DNA of 64,000 bases, taken from contig JAEBUN010000008.1 of NCBI GenBank assembly GCA_023014365.1, positions 124,001 through 188,000 on the forward strand, written 5' to 3'. The notes under the pieces were generated by a model. It searched no databases, was not told where the DNA came from, and was given only the letters and a program-made list of their open reading frames with translations. The number at the start of each line of letters is the position of its first letter. The stretch's first letter is position 1. This document shows, in pieces, positions 57,506 to 64,000 of this stretch. The translations under genes were made by a program, and so were the position numbers. The stretch is from Lepiota brunneoincarnata. Lineage: Eukaryota > Basidiomycota > Agaricomycetes > Agaricales > Agaricaceae.

Positions 57506-57601
57506 TGGTAGCGGCGAGGTTCGAACTCGCGCGGACTCTCGCCCATGGGGAATCAAGCAATAACTTAAATCCCACGCCTTAACCAACTCGGCCACGCTAC
57601 C
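57506..57601 (-). tRNA. tRNA-Leu (UAA) with short intron
   Basis: Minus strand. Acceptor stem GGTAGCG pairs with CGCTACC (57507-57513). The D arm GCCGAGTTGGTTAAGGC, a long variable arm (class II) and the T arm GCGAGTTCGAACCTCGC are clear. After position 26 the stem TGGGA and loop TTTAAG put UAA at the anticodon, as in fungal Leu(UAA). An extra 12-13 nt after base 37 is the expected intron position. The 3' anticodon stem shows one imperfect pair. A minus-strand T run lies just beyond the 3' end (57481-57484). Confidence 0.85.
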
Positions 57602-57831
57602 TTCTAGATCAAGGGGGCCATATTTGTATCTATATACACACCGCATACGCGCACTGCCTTTGTCATGTCACCGAGTTAGTCGGGGATGTCTTGAACAGTG
57701 TATCTGAGGCACATCGTAACACAGCAATTAGGTCCCCCAATCGGGGATAGCAGGGCCTCCGTAGTCGTTTATTGCGCTGTTGATACTTGACAGCCCGTCG
57801 ACAGGGCGCCCGCTTTCCGACACCTACCACC
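57602..57831. other. Intergenic, tRNA to kinase-RasGEF gene
   Basis: No coding signal. It presumably holds the upstream region of the tRNA and the promoter of the following gene; the segment before ATG 57832 (CCTACCACC) gives a good start context. Confidence 0.5.
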
Positions 57832-60800
57832 ATGGATCTGAACGTTGGCGAGCTCGCTGGTGCACCTGGTCTGGGCCTGGGATTCGCGACGCGTACGCTT
57901 CTTCATTAGATATAAATACCCGCTACTGATAGGAGTTCAGTCGCAAGAACTTACCAGGCAGTGGAGAACGTCAAAGTGTACAAGGTATGCACATCACACA
58001 TGTGCGCTCATGTCCAGGCTCTCAGTTCTTACCCTATGATGATGCTCTCAGCAAAGATGCAAGAATCTTAGCCGTCGTTGCGGAGGGTTGTTGACGGCGC
58101 TACAAGACTCAACAGAGGGTCTCGAGGGCGAGCGAGCATCCATGATTGCCGATGAAATAACCGGGTATATTTGAATTGTCTCTCGCTGTTGGCTTTGGTT
58201 CACAATTGAATTCAAATTCAGGATCATTAAGCGGGTGGAGAGCAAGGTCGCAGATTGGTCAAATTACAATTCTTTGAAGAGCTTTATGCTCCAGGGTGAT
58301 ATTCGCGAGGGACTGGAGGAGATGAACCGCAAAATCGATGCGGCTATGATGAAGTTCCACGTTGTTCGCCCCTTCAATTCCTGGTGCAGATAGCTGACTC
58401 ATTTTTTCAGTTTAAAATGACCATGGATTTGGCGCGATCCAACGTGGAAGGCCGGACTGCTCAGAAGAACGATCAGATGGAACTGCGCGACCTCCTCGCC
58501 CGGGTTGTAAAGGATATCGAAGATATAAAGGCCTTGGTTGCAATGGAGTCTCCCGCGCGTCCCGTTGTTGACGAAGTTATGGCTAGTTTGCAAACCGTAG
58601 GTCCGGCAATTTGAGGAAAGTTGTATATCTCAGAGAGCTCCTAGCAACTCATGGCGCATGACCTGCAACCGGTGCACGAAGAGACATTCAAACAGGGACT
58701 GTGGATGTTGCATGAAAGGACCAAGAAATTGCCCCCAATGACTGATCGTGAGTCACAAGATCACTCTATTCGGGCCTACGCCGATGATATAGGTTAGTGA
58801 CTGGACAGATCGAGCGGACAAGCAAGCATCCGGTAGCTAGAGGTACATATAATGATGTTTACGCCGGTATATGGCTTGGAAAGGAGCTCGTTGCGTTGCG
58901 CTTGCCCCGTCTCTTGCCTGGTATCCGTGATATCCACCAGGCATGCCTATCCTTCCACTCGCTTTAGAACAATAACTCACAATGCTATTCACTAGCGGTT
59001 TGAAAAAGATTTAACAATCTGGCGAAAGCTTAACCACTCCTATGTGGTGCCATTGTATGGCATTGTGTATGAGGGACCAGATATATATTCGGTGAGGACT
59101 AGGCTAAACTTTTGCTTAATTTCCCTCAACATGTTGCAGGTCTCGCCTTGGATGGACAATGGAGCTGCTGATAAATATATTTTGAAATACCCAGATGTTG
59201 ATCGTCTTCAGATCATATATCAGGCATCAGCAGGTAGCTAACATTTTCTGTGTTCCCAACCCAGCTGATCAGCAACAGGCCTGGAATATCTGCATGATAA
59301 TGGCATCATCCATGGTGACCTTCGTGCAGTATGTCTTGTCACCCTCATCCACTCATGATGCTGAAATATCAGACAGGGAAACATTCTCATCAATAAGGAT
59401 GGTATTGCACGGCTTGGTGACTTTGGAATGTCAAAAGTGCTTGAAGAAGTAAGTGGACAACCCCCACAACTTTGTACTCATCACTCAATCAGCTCCATCT
59501 AGTGTGGTCATGGAACATCAACAGCACCAGGCATTAACCCTCGCTGGCATGCTCCAGAGCTGCTACAAGCAAATGCCTCATCATCTAAGGAGACTGATAT
59601 TTGGTCCTTCGCCATGACTTGCCTTGAGTTGCTGACAGGCCAGCCTCCATATGCAACAATCAGGAATGATATAGCTGTCATCCGACAGCTACAACAGAAC
59701 AAGCACCCTCAGAGACCCAATTCTCTACACATAACAGATCCAGTCTGGTCATTGCTCAAGAAATGCTGGGACAAAAAGCCCAAGTCAAGACCTACTATTT
59801 GCTCTGTGAAGAAAGAAATTGCATCAATTCATGGAACCTCGATGGTGCCTCAGGGTAAGTCAAGACTTGTAACTCCTGTGTATAAAGCAAATTCCAATGA
59901 ATCTCGCAAACTGCATTACCAGCCTTGACACTACTAAGTCTCACATCCCTCCTAAGCCTCAAAAAGCCCAAGAAGGAGCAACGAGAGACTGTATCCCTGA
60001 CTAGTGAAGATGGACAACCACCACCATTGAACCAGCAACCAGCGAATAACCCAGCAAGTTTCAGTGGCACTGGCTCAAAAGACAACAGTTACGAGTGGGA
60101 ATGGCACCCATCGACTACTGGAGTGTCACCCCCCATGCTCAAGGTTGCTCAAGTGGACAAGGTCAACTGGGAAGAGGTGATTGAAGCAGGAGGCAAGACG
60201 GAGCAGTTTGTCACGAGCCCAGAGGAGTATTCACCGCGACCTGGCTCGTCAAGCTCTGGCACTACCCAAAGTGTATCTAAAACCATCTTCTCTGCCCAGC
60301 CCAAAAGTTTATTCACCTCAGACTCTTCGAGCCAGCATAGCACTTCGACACGAGCAGCAGTAACAGACACTAGTCCCATCATCAACCTCCACCTGGATAG
60401 TGCTATCATGTCAGGAACATTGGAAGGTCTTATCGAGAGACTAATCAACAGCTTCAGTAAGTCGTCCCTTGAATGCCTTAGTGCACCACCTTCCTGATGA
60501 TTAGTATAGATCTCCGCCAGGACATGGAATTCCGGGATGTCCTGCTATCTAGTACAGTTGATTTTGTGTCATCAGAAGAATTCTTTAGTGTTATCGAGCG
60601 TCGCTTTCACTCCGCCGAGCATGTGGCTGTTTCACGCCCCGAGGACCGTGTCGCGATACAATACAAGTTCGCCGCCCTGTGTTCGATTGTTTGGTCCGCA
60701 TTCTGACGAGTTGCCCGCAGCATTCTCTTAATCATCTCATACTGGATCTCCAACCCCTGCTTGCCTCTCGACCTCCAGCTCAAATGGCAAATGAGGAACT

Positions 60801-61939
60801 TCTGTGACTCTGCGAAAAGCAAAGTCAACAGCCCAATGATGAGAGAGAAGGCTGAGAAGATTCTCCAGTCCCTTAACCAAGATGTGAATCCATCGCTTCT
60901 AGAGTGTGGGATGCGCCTCATCAACACTGTGCAGATCCGATCCAACTCGCTTCCTCCCCGGACGGAAGGTCCCGCCATGCAGGCTGTGGAAATGTTACCT
61001 AGCGACCTCGCTATTGGACTCACTCTCCTAGAGGGCGACAAGTTCAAACAAATTTACCCTTTTGATTATCTCCTTCACCTTGGCGGGCACTCAGGGTCAA
61101 ATGGAGTAGAGGCAGCTTGTCAAGTCAACAACAAGATTGTGGTATGGGTTCAAAAATCTGTACTGCATTTCAGTGACGTTGTGCGGAGGAAGGACGTCAT
61201 GGCATTCTTCCTGTACACCGCCAAGGTATGACCAACTCCAAAGGAGTCAGAACCAGTGCAACGCGACCATTCTCACCCAGACTCAACATCTAGGAATGCT
61301 TGCAACTTCGTAATTTCGCCTCGGCCACCGCAATTGCAACGGCACTCAATTCTTCAGCAATTGAGGCACTAGATTATACAAGAGAGCAACTAGACCAGCC
61401 ACTAAAACGAATCCTCAATGACCTGAACCAGCTGACCAGTCCTAACAGAGCACATCAAAGCTACCGCGCAAGCTTGTTGCATGCGAACCATACCAGCGGC
61501 GTCCCGTGGCTCGGTAAGACCCCACCCCACGCTAACCACATTTTCCTTTTCCCAACTTACCCGACACTTGCTCCCAGCTGTTCACCTTAAAGACCTCCGT
61601 TTGGTTCTCCAGCGATACCCACCTACCCTCGAAGTCGATGGCCACACGCTTATCAATTTTGAGCGTTACACTCATTTCCACACCCGCCTTCGCGAGTCCC
61701 TCGCCGCGTTCTCCGGTGCCACTCCAGTTGACCTCGAGGGATACCGGCATAAGGGGCAACTTGCATACGTCGAGTCCAAGTTGTGCGATATTGTTTTGGG
61801 AGAGAGCGTGAACACAGAGTTGCAAGAACGAGCGGATCAGTTCAAGGCTGCTGAGCGCACTGCACGGAGGTATAGAGTTGTCGAGAGGGAGCTACTGGGG
61901 TTCAGAACGCCCAAGAGGAAGAAGGTTCAATCACCATGA
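57832..61939 (+). CDS. Fusion protein: MLKL/HeLo-like helical domain, TKL-type kinase, RasGEF
   Basis: Seventeen exons: 57832-57892, 57941-57984, 58052-58164, 58222-58360, 58411-58596, 58645-58747, 58798-58940, 58996-59091, 59140-59233, 59279-59328, 59377-59448, 59503-59854, 59923-60456, 60510-60678, 60721-61225, 61294-61513, 61578-61939. They sum to 3243 nt (1080 residues), and every junction keeps phase. Residues 1 to about 200: helical bundle like the fungal MLKL-type N-terminus (CGGLLTALQDSTEGLEGE, RVESKVADWS, MELRDLLARVVKDIEDIK). About 218-485: kinase (GTYNDVYAG, HGDLRAGNILI, LGDFGMSK, RWHAPEL, DIWSFAMTCLEL). About 640-760: RasGEF N domain (GTLEGLIERLINSF, LLSSTVDFV). About 810-1040: CDC25-type catalytic domain (LPSDLAIGLTLLEGDKF, VVWVQKSVL, FLYTAKECLQLRNFASATAI). 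The usual beta-3 Lys is Arg (LVALRLPR), so catalysis is doubtful. Intron 7 has a GC donor. Likely role: Ras signalling, possibly linked to cell death; inferred. Confidence 0.85.
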
Positions 61940-62457
61940 ATGCACATATTCTTTCGGGGGAGGGGCGGAACACATCCTCTCCACCTCCATATTCCCTGAG
62001 TTCTTGTTCGGTCACCGGTTGTGGCTGCGCGTCGCCGTTAGAATATCTTCCGCGTATCGCTCGTGTTTTTTCCGTTTGTTTATGTTCATACCCCGCTTAC
62101 TATACTACGTTATTATTGTAGAGTATATCTCATGGATGGACGATACCTGCTCGAAATTCATAACTTTCGCATTCAAGAACTAGGTCGAAAATACCGACAT
62201 GGGCTACACTATAAATGGGATATAAGAACTTCTTTGATAGTGCGGGGGAGAATGAGGGAAATAAATGACTTGCGGGAATGGAAGGGCCTGTAAAATGCAT
62301 GACGGGAAAACGGGCACAGCGGAGTAAGAAATAATGGAGATAGCAAAATGCCAGAACAGGTCCATGGAATTGGAACGGAAAGGATACAAATAAGTAGGCT
62401 CTGATTTTGCAGGGGGTGGGGAATGGGGAACGGGGGAACCAAATCAAAAGACAACCT
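61940..62457. other. Intergenic between convergent genes
   Basis: The 3' regions of the fusion gene (+) and the WD40 gene (-). No coding signal seen. Confidence 0.55.
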
Positions 62458-64000
62458 TCAACTGCTAAAGCTCCATATCTTAACGTCGTTGTCATCGCTC
62501 CCTGACACAATCTTATCTTCCCCAAGTGCAAGGCAACTCACAGCGGCTTGGTGGCCAACAAGAGTAGCAGTACATTTGCCCTCCTCCCTCGACCATACCT
62601 ACAGCTCTCCATCAGCAGACGGTCCAACACAGCAGAATATAAAGGTGCAAACCTTGACAGTACGGTCATGACTCCCACTCACCAACCTCAATTTATCACC
62701 CGCAACAGCCCAAACGCCCTCAATGTGCCCAAAAAACGTGCGCACGGTCTTGCCAGTCTCGATGTCCCACATCTTGATGGTGTTGTCCAGACTGCCTGAT
62801 ATCAGCAGTGGCTTTTTCTTTCTCTTGTCTGCTTCTCTATCAGGGCCCATACAGGAGCTCGGCTTCAGGTTTGAATTGGTGGTGGATGATACAGGGAAAA
62901 TTGAGGCGACGCAACTCCGCGAGAATACATCTGGATCGGCGTCCAAAGGTCTGCTGCCCGTCGCCCCGTCCGCATTCATATCTACCACCTCTTCGTCCTC
63001 CCCACTCCCACACTCATCCACCAACTTCATACTCTGTACTTGTCCCACATGGCCGGTGAATTGTTTGATACACGTCCGTTGTGTCAGATCCCAGAGCTTA
63101 ATCGTGCCGTCGTCCGAGGCAGAGAATAACATCTTGCCGGGATCGATCTGCAGAGCGTACTGCTGATTCGACGCAGCCACGGCCGGTCTATCCAACAGTG
63201 AGCTCGACTCCGGATTTGTACCTCTCGTCAGATTCGAATCCCACAGCTGTACCGAATTTACCCAGTCAGAGTGTCCTCTCAGCGTAAAGGCGCCGCCCGT
63301 CCTCAAATTCCACACTTTGATTGTCGCATCCACGCTCCCAGATGCCAACACATTTGAATCAAAGTTTAAACACACCACACCCTCCGTATGACCGGTCAAC
63401 GTTCTGATACATCTACCCCTCCTCCAGTCCCACACTTTGATCGTGTTGTCCATGCTGCCAGTGATCAACTTTACCTCGTCAAACTGCAATGCCCTAACGG
63501 CCCTCGTGTGCCCCTTTAGACAGTGCAGCTCGACGCCCGTCTCCATATTCCATACACGGATGGTGCGGTCATACGACCCAGTGATAAGCACGGGGAACGC
63601 AGGATGCGGGAGAGTCTCCAGAAACTGCAGACACATGATACCATCTGTATGGCCTTTGAGAGTCCGGACAGTGCACCGTCCTCTTCGCCAATTCCGCTCA
63701 ACGGTCATGCGCTCACAATATACATCCTTCCAGGGTCGTGTGACGGATTGCGAAACGGAGTTGGTCGAGGTGGAGGGTGGGAGTAGGGAAGAGAAAGAGG
63801 CAATAAGGGAACAAGCACTATTGACCGGGACGGTATCCTCAGATTTTTGGCGCTTCAACGCCGGGGTTAAGAGGTCCGTCGAATCATCAGAGGCCCTCTT
63901 CAGGGGTTGGTTTGGTAATAGAGGCGACAACTCGGTGGCTGCGAGCAAGGGGGCGGACGATTGAGAAAGAAAAAGGGGTTGTGGTGTTGGTAGCAACGGC
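62458..64000 (-). CDS. MET30-like F-box/WD40 protein, C-terminal part (5' end outside window)
   Basis: Substrate receptor of an SCF ubiquitin ligase; MET30-type proteins control sulphur metabolism and the cell cycle in yeast. Exon 62653-64000 runs off the window. An intron at 62599-62652 leads to the last exon 62458-62598. After a low-complexity stretch comes WKDVYCERMTVERNWRRGRC, the linker that follows the F-box in MET30 and beta-TrCP, then seven WD repeats (first: TLKGHTDGIMCLQF ... SYDRTIRVW; last: LVGHQAAVSCLA ... DNDVKIWSFSS). The F-box itself would lie upstream, beyond 64000. The fourth and fifth repeats contain low-complexity insertions (for example SSLLDRPAVAASNQ). MET30 is favoured over CDC4 by the linker, but a search is needed to separate them. 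Confidence 0.88.

Noticed and set aside
59923..61939. RasGEF part as a separate downstream gene
   Set aside because: No start ATG in good context and no stop or poly(A)-like gap after the kinase; consensus splice sites join the two parts in phase. Kept as one gene but flagged for cDNA testing.

Overview
The window is fungal nuclear DNA. Host genes carry many short introns (about 42-70 nt, GT/AG) and encode a formin, COQ7, a complex I subunit, a splicing-type RNA-binding protein and an F-box/WD40 protein. The gene style, the retroelement families and the Plavaka-type transposase remnants point to an agaricomycete basidiomycete, possibly near Rhizoctonia/Ceratobasidiaceae; the genus is inference.

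The window has two parts. Bases 1 to about 44,500 are a transposon graveyard with no host gene that I can recognise. It contains a Tc1/mariner element (821-2798) and a C-family gypsy remnant (2801-2977 and 18446-19180) split by a 15.5-kb gypsy element A (2978-18445, target duplication AATGC). Element A is split by an antisense gypsy element B (6439-14845, duplication CCTGC). Element B holds a 1.87-kb noncoding insert (10779-12645, ACCGA) and a solo LTR (13010-13330, GGAGT). Next come an old element F (20794 onward), the nearly complete chromovirus C1 (21512-29695, GACAT), a related copy E1 (30011-33832, 3' truncated), a degraded Plavaka/CACTA-type transposase locus carrying a solo LTR with a 233-bp MITE inside it (34040-35825), an inverted C-family copy D (36126 to about 43371) and a last solo LTR (43748-44065). 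Older copies are strongly CpG-depleted, and many stop codons are TGA at sites where a sister copy has CAA, as expected when a CGA codon decays on either strand.

Bases 44,715 to 64,000 are a compact block of host genes: formin (+), a secreted PEBP-like protein (+), an RBM5/RBM10-like RNA-binding protein (-), an NDUFB4-like complex I subunit (+), COQ7 (-), a small repeat protein resembling HN1/Jupiter (+), tRNA-Leu (-), a 17-exon protein joining an MLKL/HeLo-like helical N-terminus, a TKL-type kinase-like domain and a RasGEF module (+), and the C-terminal part of a MET30-like F-box/WD40 protein (-, running off the window end). COQ7 and the complex I subunit both serve the respiratory chain and lie tail to tail. 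Otherwise no functional cluster is evident.

The observations I rate highest are the MLKL-like/kinase/RasGEF fusion, evidence for Tf1-style self-primed reverse transcription in three different gypsy families (LTR motif complementary to the post-LTR site, always about 33 nt downstream of a TATA box), and two accessory reading frames conserved among C-family copies.
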